NCBI GenBank assembly: GCA_012103255.1
Contig: WLXD01000001.1
Location: 806,001 to 870,000 of the forward strand
Direction of reading: 5' to 3'
DNA length: 64,000 nucleotides
Origin: Acidobacteriota bacterium
GTDB lineage: Bacteria; Acidobacteriota; UBA890; WLXD01
Shown here: in pieces, positions 17,402 through 25,894 of the stretch
How positions within the stretch are numbered: position 1 is the stretch's first letter
Layout: the number at the start of each line of letters is the position of its first letter
Translations under genes and position numbers: made by a program
Notes under the pieces: model-generated
Databases searched by the model: none
Seen by the model: only the letters and a program-made list of their open reading frames with translations
What the model was told of the DNA's origin: nothing

Positions 17402-18310
17402 ATGAAAGCCTTGATCATCGTGAACCCGGTGGCCGGCGAGCAGCGCCCGCTGCAAATCGCCGAGAACGCGCGAGCCTTCCTCGACGGCGCGGGGTGGGAA
17501 GCTGAAATCCGCGCCACGGAGCGCGGCGGCCACGCCACCGAACTCGCTCGCGACCGAGGCGCGGTGGATCGCGTGATCGTGGTGGGTGGCGACGGCACGC
17601 TGCGCGAGACAGTCGCGGGCCTGGACGGTGCTCCCGTACCCGTGGGCTTCATCCCTACGGGCAAAGCCAATGTGATGGCGCGCGAACTGGGCATTCCCCG
17701 CACGCCGGCGCAGGCAATTCGCCTCCTCGCCACCGGCGAGCCGAAAGCGATCGACGCGGGCACGGTTGGCGAGCGTATTTTTCTGGCGATGGTCGGCGTC
17801 GGGTATGACGGCTGGGTGACGAGCGGTGTCGACGCGTTTCGCGCCCGCCCGTGGGGACAGTGGATCTACCGCCATAGCGGTTCCACGTTGCTCTATGTGC
17901 TCGCTGGAATCCCGGCATTGCTTCGCCTGCGACCGACGCGCGCGCGCATCGAAGCCGACGGCCAGCAGCTCTCGGCGGCCTACCCCTCGCTCACCATCAG
18001 CAACGCTGCGACGTACTCGATTGGCTGGGAGATGACTCCTGGTGCACGAACCGATGATGGAATGCTGGATCACCAGGCGAATCGAAGAGCCGCGCCGTGG
18101 TTCGTGGCATGGACGATCGTCGCTTCGATCCTGAAGGTCCGACTGCCGGGTCTTGTGGCGACCTACGGCAGAGCACGAAGCTATCGAGTGACGGCCGACG
18201 AACCCTTCCGTTGGCAAGTGGACGGCGACCCGATGCCGCCTGCGCGTGAACTCGAGATCGGACTCCTGCCGGGCCACGTCCAGCTCATTGTTCCGGCCAC
18301 GGCCGACTGA
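17402..18310 (+). CDS. diacylglycerol/lipid kinase family protein
   Basis: A 302-residue soluble or membrane-associated kinase of the DagK/YegS family, which phosphorylates diacylglycerol or related lipids with ATP. The N-terminus KALIIVNPVAGEQRP and the ATP motif VVGGDGTLRE (GGDGT at residues 62-66) are typical, as are VPVGFIPTGKANVMARELGIP and the late segment PFRWQVDGDPMPP. The length is normal for the family. There is no clear Shine-Dalgarno before the ATG, and a strong terminator ends 31 bases upstream, so expression may depend on read-through or on a promoter inside the terminator region. The 3' end overlaps the convergent glycosylase by 26 bases. Substrate specificity cannot be assigned. 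Confidence 0.88.
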   Translation: MKALIIVNPVAGEQRPLQIAENARAFLDGAGWEAEIRATERGGHATELARDRGAVDRVIVVGGDGTLRETVAGLDGAPVPVGFIPTGKANVMARELGIPRTPAQAIRLLATGEPKAIDAGTVGERIFLAMVGVGYDGWVTSGVDAFRARPWGQWIYRHSGSTLLYVLAGIPALLRLRPTRARIEADGQQLSAAYPSLTISNAATYSIGWEMTPGARTDDGMLDHQANRRAAPWFVAWTIVASILKVRLPGLVATYGRARSYRVTADEPFRWQVDGDPMPPARELEIGLLPGHVQLIVPATAD

Positions 18311-18905
18311 CATGCGGATTGCCGCGTAGCGCGAACCGGAGCGGCTTGTCAGCCCAGTCCCCGGCGTAGTCCACACCGATCCGCGGCCCGACGGCGATCT
18401 GGTGGCTAGGAGGCGCTCGGTGTCGAACCTTCTCGATGAAGAGCTCAGGATCGCTGGTGAAGTCGATGCCGTCCTGATGCCGGTCGATCCCGAGGGCTGC
18501 ACACAGCTTGCCTGGACCCGAACACAGATCATGGGTTCGCCGCGCGGCGGGCCGGCGCACGCGCATGCTCGTGAGTTCGCCCTCGGGTTGCAGCGCGCGA
18601 ACAAGCACGGCGACGGGCTCGCCGGCTTCGCCAGCCACCACGTTCACGCAATGGTGCAAACCGTAGATCTGGTAGACGTAGGCGTGCCCTCCTGCCAACC
18701 ACATGCTGGCGTTGCGTTCGGTACGGCGACCACCGAAAGTGTGGGCCGCCCGGTCGCGTACGCCCAGGTAGGCCTCGGTCTCGACGATGAGTCCGGCAGA
18801 GCGACCTGCGGAGGTCTGGTGAATCAGGCGCTGGCCCAGGAGGGCGCGCGCGACAACGCGCGGGTCACGCGTGAAGAAGTCGCGGCCAAGGCGCCCTTCA
18901 CTCAC
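18285..18905 (-). CDS. DNA-3-methyladenine glycosylase (AAG/MPG type)
   Basis: A 206-residue base-excision repair enzyme that removes alkylated purines. RLGRDFFTRDPRVVARALLGQRL is the standard N-terminus. VETEAYLGVRDRAAHTFGGRRTERNASMW carries the catalytic Glu and the conserved DxAxH segment, HAYVYQIYGLHHCVNVV follows, and HDLCSGPGKLCAALGI is the other family hallmark. The start is a GTG at 18905 that overlaps the stop of the upstream PAP2 frame (GTGAGTGA), so the two are translationally coupled. Much longer in-frame readings upstream are the PAP2 gene in another frame and are not part of this protein. Confidence in function is high. Confidence 0.92.
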   Translation of the reverse strand: MSEGRLGRDFFTRDPRVVARALLGQRLIHQTSAGRSAGLIVETEAYLGVRDRAAHTFGGRRTERNASMWLAGGHAYVYQIYGLHHCVNVVAGEAGEPVAVLVRALQPEGELTSMRVRRPAARRTHDLCSGPGKLCAALGIDRHQDGIDFTSDPELFIEKVRHRAPPSHQIAVGPRIGVDYAGDWADKPLRFALRGNPHVSRPWPEQ

Positions 18906-19787
18906 GACTGAAACGCAGATCGGGCTCCACCAGTGCAGCCGCGTAGTAGCCGAAAACACCAAGGGCCAGCCCGGCGAGCGGATCCATCGCATGGTGATAC
19001 CCGAGGTACACGGTCGCGACCGCCATGCCGGCGAGCAGCACAGCCAGGACTCGGCTGAGCGCCGGCAAGAACCGGAACGCCACCAGTGTGCAGACCATCG
19101 AACCTGCGATGTGCGACGAGGGAAAGGCGGCGCCCACGACACTGTCGCTGGCCTGCAGACTGCGCACCACATCGCCGAGCACGATTCCCTTGAATGGACT
19201 GGCCACGAGTTCGGGGTATTGGTCGAGGATCTGCGGTGGGCTCTTCGCCGGTAACAGAACGAAGAGCGCGAAGTTGAGGGCATAGGTCGTCGCGATCGCC
19301 CCGTACGCAGCGATTGCACAATCGAGTTGTCGGCGGGCCACGAGCACGACTGGCGCAGCCAGGAACAGGTAGTAGCTGAGGTACGAGAAGACCAGCACTT
19401 CGTCAAGAAGCGGCGTCATCCAGGCCTGTACGAGCACCGTCGGGAAGCCGCCGAAAATCGCCAGGTCGGCGGCGACCACGCAGTCCGTGGCCCAGCGACC
19501 ACGCAGTCCGTGGCCCAGTAGTTGCCCCAGAGGAGTGGGATCTGGAACTCTAGTTGGCCCCACCGGAACAGGAGCAACGGGAGCGGGTAGAGGGCGCGCG
19601 CCGTCACCAGAGCCTTGCCGGCGTGCTGGTATCGCAGGATCAGAAGAATGCCGACCACAACTGCGGCATGGATCAGTAGCCGCGGCCCCAGGCCGGGTGC
19701 TCCGGCACCGCCAACGGCCATGAGTCCGGACATCCCGAGCGTGTAGGCGATTGCGACGCGGTCTACGAGTCGCATGGTACGAATCAT
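18898..19787 (-). pseudogene. PAP2-family membrane phosphatase, split by a 23-bp tandem duplication
   Basis: The gene should encode about 288 residues: the N-terminal half reads from the ATG at 19787 (GGAG six bases upstream) through LEFQIPLLWGNYWATDCVVA, and the C-terminal half continues in another frame as ADLAIFGGFPTVLVQAWMTP to the stop at 18898. The two frames meet at an exact 23-bp tandem duplication (19473-19518); deleting one copy restores one open frame. The C-terminal half has the phosphatase signatures AFPSSHIAGS and GYHHAMDPLAG; the Lys/Arg-Pro motif is degenerate. The C-terminal part alone (from 19563) lacks the first membrane helices and is unlikely to work. The enzyme would dephosphorylate a lipid phosphate or transfer an inositol-phosphate-like head group. 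Confidence 0.82.
19473..19518. repeat. exact 23-bp tandem duplication inside the PAP2 gene
   Basis: Two perfect adjacent copies, 19473-19495 and 19496-19518, each starting CGACCACGCAGTCC. Because 23 is not a multiple of three, the copy breaks the reading frame. It is either a recent mutation, a reversible switch or an assembly error. Confidence 0.95.
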
Positions 19788-19933
19788 GAGTATCTCCGCG
19801 GCGCGGGCGGTCTTGGGGGCGTGTCCGCGATGGGTACCGCTGGGGACGAAGTCTATTTGCTAGGTGCGTCTCGAGAATGCATCGAGTACCATCTTTTAGA
19901 CCGCTAGTAGCTCACGTTTGGAGTCTTGGTTTC

Positions 19934-20221
19934 GTGAAGAGAATTTATGTAGGCAACCTATCCTGGAGCACCTCGGACGAGGAGCTCCGTGAATTTTTCT
20001 CCCAGTACGGCAACGTGAATGACGCTAGCGTCATCACCGACCGGGACACGGGACGCTCGCGCGGCTTCGGATTCGTCGAGATGGATGACGCTGATGGTGA
20101 TCGAGCCATCGAAGAAGCGAACGGCGCTTCGCTCGGCGGTCGCAATCTCCGAGTCAACGAAGCCCAGCCTCGCGGATCGCGCGGCGGCGGTGGCGGCGGT
20201 GGCGGCGGAGGCCGCTGGTAG
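19934..20221 (+). CDS. RNA-binding protein with one RRM and a glycine-rich tail
   Basis: 95 residues from the GTG at 19934 (GGAG about 10 bases upstream); the protein then begins VKRIYVGNLSW, as usual in bacterial RRM proteins. RNP2 is IYVGNL at 4-9 and RNP1 is RGFGFVEM at 43-50. It ends in a 10-Gly run and RW, as in cold-induced RNA-binding proteins of cyanobacteria and other phyla. It probably binds single-stranded RNA in the cytoplasm. A longer reading from 19877 adds residues outside the domain and is unlikely. It is monocistronic, with a strong terminator 24 bases downstream. Confidence 0.9.
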   Translation: MKRIYVGNLSWSTSDEELREFFSQYGNVNDASVITDRDTGRSRGFGFVEMDDADGDRAIEEANGASLGGRNLRVNEAQPRGSRGGGGGGGGGGRW

Positions 20222-20245
20222 GTCTAGCCGACCAAAAGAGTTGAG

Positions 20246-20279
20246 CGGGCGGTCCGGAAACGGATCGCCCGTTTTTTTT
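20246..20279 (+). terminator. intrinsic terminator of the RRM gene
   Basis: An 11-bp stem, CGGGCGGTCCG (20246-20256) with CGGATCGCCCG (20261-20271), closing a GAAA tetraloop and followed by eight T. This is the strongest terminator in the window. Confidence 0.95.
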
Positions 20280-20374
20280 GTCCGGCGCGTAAACGATTCG
20301 GCCGATCCATGGGTACGGAACGAGTGACAGCCCCGCGAGGGGTGCATTCACGTAGATCCCAATCGGAGAATTCC

Positions 20375-20782
20375 ATGAAATCGATGCATCGGGCATTTCA
20401 CCGCGCGCTCATGGGCGGTCTTCTCTTGGCTGTTCTGGCCACCGGCGTTGGCGTCATGCAGCCGTGGGCCGGCACCGCGTCGGCGCAGCATGGCGGCGAT
20501 CACCAGACAACGCCTGCTGAGCACTACACAGCGATCGCCGGGTATCTGGAGCTGAACGAGGAACAAGAAGACTTCCTCCGCGGCCCCGTGATGAACGCAT
20601 TGCAGAAGATGGAGGAACTAGGGCAACTCCACGCGGTGATCGCGGCCGAACTCAGTGAAGACCAGAAGACCAAGTTCGCCGGAATCGTGAAGGGCACGCT
20701 CGAAGCATCGCTCGGCGGCGGCGCGGGTCACGATGGCGAGGCACACCACGATGGCGGGCATCATGGTGAGGGACGCGACTAG
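20375..20782 (+). CDS. exported His-rich Spy/LTXXQ-like protein
   Basis: 135 residues from the ATG at 20375, which has GGAG six bases upstream and starts a signal peptide (cleavage after SAQ near residue 38). The mature part is small and helical: LELNEEQEDFLRGPVMNALQKMEELGQL and LSEDQKTKFAGIVKG resemble the paired helices of periplasmic Spy-like proteins. The C-terminus is HDGEAHHDGGHHGEGRD, a likely metal-binding tail. It lies 53 bases upstream of the ECF sigma operon, which also encodes a Spy/CnrX-like protein, so a role in envelope or metal stress is plausible but inferred. Confidence 0.7.
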   Translation: MKSMHRAFHRALMGGLLLAVLATGVGVMQPWAGTASAQHGGDHQTTPAEHYTAIAGYLELNEEQEDFLRGPVMNALQKMEELGQLHAVIAAELSEDQKTKFAGIVKGTLEASLGGGAGHDGEAHHDGGHHGEGRD

Positions 20783-20835
20783 GTCATCCGGGGTCGCGAC
20801 CGCGGGGGCGTGCACTATGCTCCGGACTGAGAGCC

Positions 20836-21390
20836 ATGAACGACGTGCGGACGCAGACCGATGAGCAGCTCGTGCGCGCCGCGCGGCGTGGCGACGCGGA
20901 GGCGTACGATCGCCTTGTCCGTCGCTACATGCGGCCGGCGATGGCGCTTGCCTGGCAGTACACCCACAGCGTCCCTGATGCCGAGGACGTGGTGCAGGAG
21001 GCTTTCCATCGCCTGGTGCGGGCTCTCGACCGTTTCGATGACGCTCGATCGTTCAAGACCTGGTTCTACACGATCCTCAGGAACGTGGCTCGAACGTCGG
21101 TCGGGCGTGACCGTCGTCGGTCGGCACTGGCACCTCTTACCGTGTTGGAAGAGGAGCCTCCGGCGCCCACAACACTCGAGCCCGGTGACGTCCGGGACGT
21201 GGTCAGGGCGCTGGAGGATCTCTCTCCGATGCAGCAAGCCAGCATCCGACTCTGTGACGTTGAGGGGTATACGAGTGGCGAGGCTGCGACGATGCTCGGC
21301 GTGAGCGAAGGCACCGTCCGAACCCATTTGCATCGCGGACGGGGACGTCTCCGTACCGCGGCGCACGATCAGCAAGGTATCCTGCCGTGA
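20836..21390 (+). CDS. ECF-type RNA polymerase sigma factor
   Basis: 184 residues, the usual ECF size, with only regions 2 and 4. Region 2 is YDRLVRRYMRPAMALAWQYT followed by DAEDVVQEAFHRLVRALDRFD and SFKTWFYTILRNVAR. Region 4 is LEDLSPMQQASIRLCDVEGYTSGEAATMLGVSEGTVRTHLHRGRGRLR, with the helix-turn-helix that reads the -35 element. It directs transcription of a small regulon. It overlaps the next gene (GTGA or TGATG), so it is translationally coupled to a membrane protein that is the best candidate for its anti-sigma factor. Confidence 0.94.
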   Translation: MNDVRTQTDEQLVRAARRGDAEAYDRLVRRYMRPAMALAWQYTHSVPDAEDVVQEAFHRLVRALDRFDDARSFKTWFYTILRNVARTSVGRDRRRSALAPLTVLEEEPPAPTTLEPGDVRDVVRALEDLSPMQQASIRLCDVEGYTSGEAATMLGVSEGTVRTHLHRGRGRLRTAAHDQQGILP

Positions 21391-21743
21391 TGGCTGAACG
21401 ACCTGCATCCGAGTTGCCCGAGGATCCCGGCTACTGGGACGAGTTGGCGACGAGGATCACGCAAGACGCTGCCGGTCCTTTGGCGGGCTATGCCCAGCAA
21501 GACCTCTGGTACGGCGCTCTGGCGCGTCGGGCGCCGTGGGTAGCTGCGGCGTCCGTCGCCGCGATCTTGCTGCTATGGCTGAGTCTTCCGGGATCCGATC
21601 CCGGGGCAGGGGTGTTCCGGTCAATCGAACGCGCCCTGGCGCCCGATGATCCGGCCGGCGTTCTGGTTGCGGGTGAGTCAGCACCTCCAGTGGCGACCCT
21701 GATGGCGGAGTTCCCGCCGGCCATGCACGGAGAGCAACGATGA
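21387..21743 (+). CDS. single-span membrane protein, candidate anti-sigma factor
   Basis: 118 residues: a cytoplasmic N-terminus of about 48 residues with a short helix (YWDELATRITQDAAG), one membrane helix at about 50-68 (APWVAAASVAAILLLWLSLPG) and a short periplasmic tail. There is no HxxxCxxC zinc motif, so it is not a classical ZAS anti-sigma factor; it is more like the small CnrY/NccY type. The assignment rests on position: it overlaps both the sigma gene and the following periplasmic sensor-like gene (ATGA). The start may be the GTG at 21387 or the ATG at 21390. Confidence 0.65.
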   Translation: MMAERPASELPEDPGYWDELATRITQDAAGPLAGYAQQDLWYGALARRAPWVAAASVAAILLLWLSLPGSDPGAGVFRSIERALAPDDPAGVLVAGESAPPVATLMAEFPPAMHGEQR

Positions 21744-22123
21744 CCGGGCTCGGAGTTCGGGCGGCGGGCGCGCTCCTTTGCGTGTTCGTGCTGGGCGTTG
21801 TCACGGGCCTCGCGATCGAGCGGCATCTCGTTGCGCGACCCACGGTGACCCTGATCGCTGGGGCGGGGGAGCACGACCGGCGCATGGGCGAACTCCGTGA
21901 CGCGCTGGATCTGGACGAGGCTCAGGTTGACGAGATCAACGCACTTGTCGCGACGCATCAAACGGCGGTGCAGGTGCTTTGGGAACAGCTTCGGCCGGAG
22001 GTTCAGGCTGCCATGCAGGATGTCCATCTGGAGATTTCGGAGCTACTCCGGCCCGAGCAACGCGAGCGCTTCCACGACTGGCTGATGAGCCATCAGGAAG
22101 CAGCAGCCGAAGGGCACCACTAG
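21740..22123 (+). CDS. membrane-anchored CnrX/Spy-like periplasmic helical protein
   Basis: 127 residues with an N-terminal membrane anchor (about 6-27) and a helical periplasmic domain: LRDALDLDEAQVDEINALVATHQTAVQVLWEQLRPEVQAAMQDV, then LEISELLRPEQRERFHDWLMSHQ. This layout and the closing L-x-P-E-Q-R-x-R-F motif match periplasmic heavy-metal-resistance/CnrX and Spy-like proteins. It ends in EGHH, and several His residues could bind metal. Its start overlaps the previous stop (ATGA). With the sigma factor and small membrane protein it resembles cnrYXH, in which CnrX senses metal and CnrY holds the sigma factor; that parallel is inferred. Confidence 0.75.
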   Translation: MTGLGVRAAGALLCVFVLGVVTGLAIERHLVARPTVTLIAGAGEHDRRMGELRDALDLDEAQVDEINALVATHQTAVQVLWEQLRPEVQAAMQDVHLEISELLRPEQRERFHDWLMSHQEAAAEGHH

Positions 22124-22188
22124 CCGAGTCGCACCTCCTTCCAACTTGACGTGCCGGCGTTGGTGCCGAGCGTCCGAGGAGCAGACAC

Positions 22189-24585
22189 ATGGACAACTTC
22201 AAGGTAGCAGTGCGGGCTCTGCGCGCGACTCCGGTGCCGACGTTGGTCGTCATCGTGACTCTTGCGATCGCCATTGGGGCGAACACCGCGATTTTCACTG
22301 TGGTCAACGGCGTGCTTCTCGAGCCCATCTATGGGGACGACGAGAGCCTGATGGTTCTCTGGGCCACGACAGGTTCGGAGACATCACGCCTGTCGCCGCC
22401 GGACTACCGCGATCTACGTGACACGACAGATGCGTTCGATGGGCGCGTGGCTCTCTACCGTTCTATCGGCTCCACGCTCACAGACTTCGAGGAGCCGGTG
22501 CAAGTCGGCTCCTACACCGTGACGGCCCGGTTGTTCCGCACGCTGGATGTGTCCCCCGCATTGGGCCGCTTCTTCACGGATGCTGACGAAGTGCCCGGCG
22601 GTCCACGTCGAGTGGTCATCACTCACCAGTCCTGGACGCGGCGCTTCGGATCAGACCCCAACATCATCGGCACTACCGTCGGCCTGGACGGTCGTCCCTT
22701 CGTTGTGGTCGCAGTCACTGAGCCGGGGTTCCAGTTCCCTCCAGGCGACGACGAGGCAGAGATGTACTTCGCCATGCCACTGAGCGACCAGGTGCTTCTC
22801 GATCGCGATCACCGCATGTTCGACGCGATTGGCCGCCTTGCTGATGGAGTTACACAGGAATCGGCGCAGGCAGAGATCGGCGCCATGGCCGCGGAGCTGT
22901 CACGTCGGTTCCCCGACTCCAACGAAGGCTGGGGCATGACGCTGCGCCCGCTGCGGTCGGAGTTGCTCGGGGACCTGGGCCCGACATTGTGGGTCCTTGC
23001 CGGCGCAGTGTTCATGGTGCTGCTCACCGCCTGCGCCAACATCGCGAACGTCCTCGTCGCGCGATCGAGCGCGGCAGGTCGAGAGTTTGCGGTACGCGCC
23101 GCTCTGGGCGCCCGCCCGAGTGATCTTTGTAAGCGATCCCTGGCGGAGAGCGCGGTGCTCGGGGGGCTCGGTGGCCTGGGTGGTATCGGCGTGGCGTTCT
23201 GGGGCGTCAGCATTCTGCGCGGTGTGATGCCGGCCGACATCCCCCGCGCAGCGACGATCTCAATCGACGGCCGGGTGCTGGTTGTTGCTCTCGGACTATC
23301 GCTCGGAGCCACGTTGTTGTTCGTGTTGCTGCCGGCTTTGCGGAGCATGAGTCCGCAACTGCACGACCTACTGAAGCCCGCGGGCGCTTTACAGGCTCAG
23401 AGTGGGAGCGCCGCGCGCGTCCGCGAGGTGATGGTGGTGGCCGAAGTTGGTCTGGCCATCGTGCTCCTCGTGGCCGCCGGTCTCATGGTGCGCAGCTTCG
23501 CGCGGCTCAGTCGCGTGGATCCCGGTTTCGCCCAGGACGGAGTGGTGGCCGCAGCGGTGAAGGTGCCGACGACCCGCCAGGGTCGCGCCGAATGGCGCCC
23601 CTTCTTCGAGGGGGTCGTGGATCAAGTCGGACGCGCTCCGGGTGTGCTCGCCGCGGGTGCCGTCAGCGACCTGCCCATGAGCGAAGTCGGTATCGGTCTC
23701 GAGCTCGAGTTCGCGGTGGAGGGCTACGACGCCGTCGATCGGACAGCGAATCCCTACGGTAACGTGCGCCTGGCAACCCCGGGCTACTTCGACGCGATGG
23801 GCATGCGGATTGTGGCTGGAAGGACCCTGCGATCCGGCGACTCCGTGGCGGAGCGCATGCCCGCCGTGGTCAACGAGACATTGGCCAATCGCTATTTTCA
23901 GGAACACGACCCGATCGGCCGCTCGATCACAATCGAGAGTCTCGGCCCGGTCGAGATCGTTGGTGTTGTCGCCGACATCCGGCATGGGGGACTCGCCTCG
24001 AAGTACGAGTCCGAGATCTTCGTTCCCTACGGGCGGATCGCCGGCCCCGAGATGCACATTGTCGTGCGATCCAGCCTGGATACGGCCGCCGCCGCCGCGG
24101 TGATCCGCGACACGCTGAAGCGAATTGATCCGGAGATTGCACCTCGCGATGCAGCAGCCATCTCGGACCTTCTCTGGGAGTCAGCGGCGCGCCCGCGGTT
24201 CAACACGGCACTTCTGAGCGGGCTCGCACTGTGCGCCGCGCTGCTGGCCGCGGTGGGGACCTACGGCATCGTGGCCTATTCGGTCTCGCAGCGAGTCGCC
24301 GAAATCGGCATTCGCATGGCGCTAGGAGCTGATTCCGCGGCAACTCGCGGCATGATCGTGAAGCAGGCGTTACGGATCGTGGGCATCGGGGCGCTTGTTG
24401 GTTTGCTGGGCGCATTGGGGGCAACCCGGTTCCTCACACAACTCCTGTTCGAAACCGGTCCGACGGATCCATTGACCTACCTCGTGGTCCTTGGCGCTGC
24501 CCTCGCTGTGGGGCTTGTGGCGGCCTGGGTGCCGGCGCGGCGCGCGACGAAGATCGATCCTGTGGTGGCGCTTCGCGAGAGGTAG
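22189..24585 (+). CDS. ADOP-type orphan permease without prefix domain
   Basis: 798 residues, MacB/FtsX type with two permease units. It starts MDNFKVAVRALRATPVPTLVVIVTLAIAIGANTAIF, so it lacks the extra N-terminal domain seen in the other family members here. Middle FtsX helices follow GPTLWVLAGAVFMVLLTACANIANVLVARSSAAGREFAVRAALGARP, and the last unit has RVAEIGIRMALGADS, ending IDPVVALRER. It lies 65 bases after the CnrX-like gene on the same strand with a Shine-Dalgarno (GAGGAG) before the ATG and no PadR gene beside it. Co-transcription with the ECF operon is likely; an export or repair role under sigma control is a guess. Confidence 0.88.
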   Translation: MDNFKVAVRALRATPVPTLVVIVTLAIAIGANTAIFTVVNGVLLEPIYGDDESLMVLWATTGSETSRLSPPDYRDLRDTTDAFDGRVALYRSIGSTLTDFEEPVQVGSYTVTARLFRTLDVSPALGRFFTDADEVPGGPRRVVITHQSWTRRFGSDPNIIGTTVGLDGRPFVVVAVTEPGFQFPPGDDEAEMYFAMPLSDQVLLDRDHRMFDAIGRLADGVTQESAQAEIGAMAAELSRRFPDSNEGWGMTLRPLRSELLGDLGPTLWVLAGAVFMVLLTACANIANVLVARSSAAGREFAVRAALGARPSDLCKRSLAESAVLGGLGGLGGIGVAFWGVSILRGVMPADIPRAATISIDGRVLVVALGLSLGATLLFVLLPALRSMSPQLHDLLKPAGALQAQSGSAARVREVMVVAEVGLAIVLLVAAGLMVRSFARLSRVDPGFAQDGVVAAAVKVPTTRQGRAEWRPFFEGVVDQVGRAPGVLAAGAVSDLPMSEVGIGLELEFAVEGYDAVDRTANPYGNVRLATPGYFDAMGMRIVAGRTLRSGDSVAERMPAVVNETLANRYFQEHDPIGRSITIESLGPVEIVGVVADIRHGGLASKYESEIFVPYGRIAGPEMHIVVRSSLDTAAAAAVIRDTLKRIDPEIAPRDAAAISDLLWESAARPRFNTALLSGLALCAALLAAVGTYGIVAYSVSQRVAEIGIRMALGADSAATRGMIVKQALRIVGIGALVGLLGALGATRFLTQLLFETGPTDPLTYLVVLGAALAVGLVAAWVPARRATKIDPVVALRER

Positions 24586-24744
24586 CCCGTCGACCGTCGC
24601 CTTTGCGAAGTAGCTTGGCGGGTCGCGGAATGCTATTGCTAGAGGGTAGGGCTGGTCGCTCAGGCGACTGTCCGCTCCCACCGTGCTCCGGCGGCCAGCT
24701 CCGCCGGTACGCGCACCGCCATCACGTTTGCTACCGCCGAGCCC

Positions 24745-25881
24745 ATGTCCAATCGACCCTCACGACGCCTATTTGCCGCGGTTCTGACAGGCCTGCTTCT
24801 GGTCGCAGTACCCGCACTGGCCGCATTTGCCGAACGGTGGTCTGTCGAACTCGACAAGGGCGTGGCCGGCGGTCTCGCCGCGGATGGCATGGGACGCGTC
24901 TTTGCCACGGTTCAGAAGAACTCGGGAAGCCTTCTGCACGCCTTCGATGCCGACGGCTCGGCACTCTGGGAAGTGAAGCGCAAGGACACCCTTGCGGGCG
25001 TTGCGATGTCTGCGGATGAGAGTTCGGTGATAGTGGCCGGCCACGCGAAGTCCGGGAAGATCGTGGTCGAGGCGTTCGACCCAGCCACGGGCGACAGCCA
25101 GGGAGTGACCTCGTTCAATCCCGCGAACAACTACAAGGCGCGCGATGGCGCATTCGTGTCGGTTTCGGACAAGACCGGCGTGGTCTACGTCGCCGCCCCG
25201 ATTCGCAAGTCCGGTGTTTGCTGCGCGTACATGATCGGGCAGCTCGACGCAGACGGAACGCTTCAGTGGAACCACCGCACCGGCTCAGCGGACGGCGCCA
25301 CGGCCACCGTAGCCTCGATCGGCGCAGACCCAAAGGGGAAGGGCGTCTTCGTCTCCGGGAGTGCCCTGGTGGATGGCGTGGATACGCCGTTCATGGCTCG
25401 CTACGCCGCGGACGGCTCGGAGAAGTGGCGCACGTTCCGAGACCCGACTTCCACGGCTGCCGGAATCACGGTGTCCAACAACGGGAAGAAGATCTTCTTG
25501 TTCAACAAGAAGCCGGGGGCGAACTTCTTCGAGGTGGGGCTGTTCAACAACAAGGGGAAGTCGAAGTGGTTGCGGCCTCTCTTGCTGACCGGCTCGGCCG
25601 GGTCTCGTGGCTCGATTCAGCTGTCCGACAACGGCAAGTTACTCTACATGGTCGCAAGCGTGCTCGATAACTCCTTTGCCGAGCATGGCTTCATGATGCG
25701 CACTGATACGAAGACCAGCGGTCCCATGATTGTCAGGACGGAGTCCGAAGACGCCACCCTCTCCAGCTGGTTCCGACACGTGGCGCTCGACTCCAACGGG
25801 GAGCCCGTTGTTTTCGAGCAACGCTTCAACGTGGAGACGGGCGCGCAGCTCCCCCCCAACGTCATTGCCTACGACGAGTAG
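24745..25881 (+). CDS. exported beta-propeller protein of unknown function
   Basis: 378 residues with a signal peptide (residues 1-29, RRLFAAVLTGLLLVAVPALAAFA). The rest repeats a pattern of about 50 residues with a hydrophobic strand, a D-A-D-G-S-A-L-W or D-A-D-G-T-L-Q-W turn and a following strand, the signature of PQQ-like or SBBP-type propellers (FDADGSALWEV, LDADGTLQWNH, YAADGSEKWRT, NNKGKSKWLRP). A Cys pair (VCCAY) near residue 159 may form a disulfide or bind metal. No catalytic motif is visible. A 159-base gap with small GC-rich hairpins separates it from the permease upstream; it probably has its own promoter. Confidence 0.7.
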   Translation: MSNRPSRRLFAAVLTGLLLVAVPALAAFAERWSVELDKGVAGGLAADGMGRVFATVQKNSGSLLHAFDADGSALWEVKRKDTLAGVAMSADESSVIVAGHAKSGKIVVEAFDPATGDSQGVTSFNPANNYKARDGAFVSVSDKTGVVYVAAPIRKSGVCCAYMIGQLDADGTLQWNHRTGSADGATATVASIGADPKGKGVFVSGSALVDGVDTPFMARYAADGSEKWRTFRDPTSTAAGITVSNNGKKIFLFNKKPGANFFEVGLFNNKGKSKWLRPLLLTGSAGSRGSIQLSDNGKLLYMVASVLDNSFAEHGFMMRTDTKTSGPMIVRTESEDATLSSWFRHVALDSNGEPVVFEQRFNVETGAQLPPNVIAYDE

Positions 25882-25894
25882 CCCGGCGCTGCGC

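Noticed and set aside
17095-17505. 136-codon plus reading across the structured RNA and terminator
   Set aside because: It runs through a strong terminator and the start of the lipid kinase in another frame and has no protein-like features.
18906-19406. N-terminal extension of the glycosylase frame
   Set aside because: The extension is the PAP2 gene in another frame; the glycosylase family begins at the GTG at 18905.
20324-20340. Second copy of the GCCCC/GGGGT hairpin found at 17229-17241
   Set aside because: Only a short GC-rich hairpin is shared (CAGCCCCG...GGGGT); the flanks do not match, so chance is likely.
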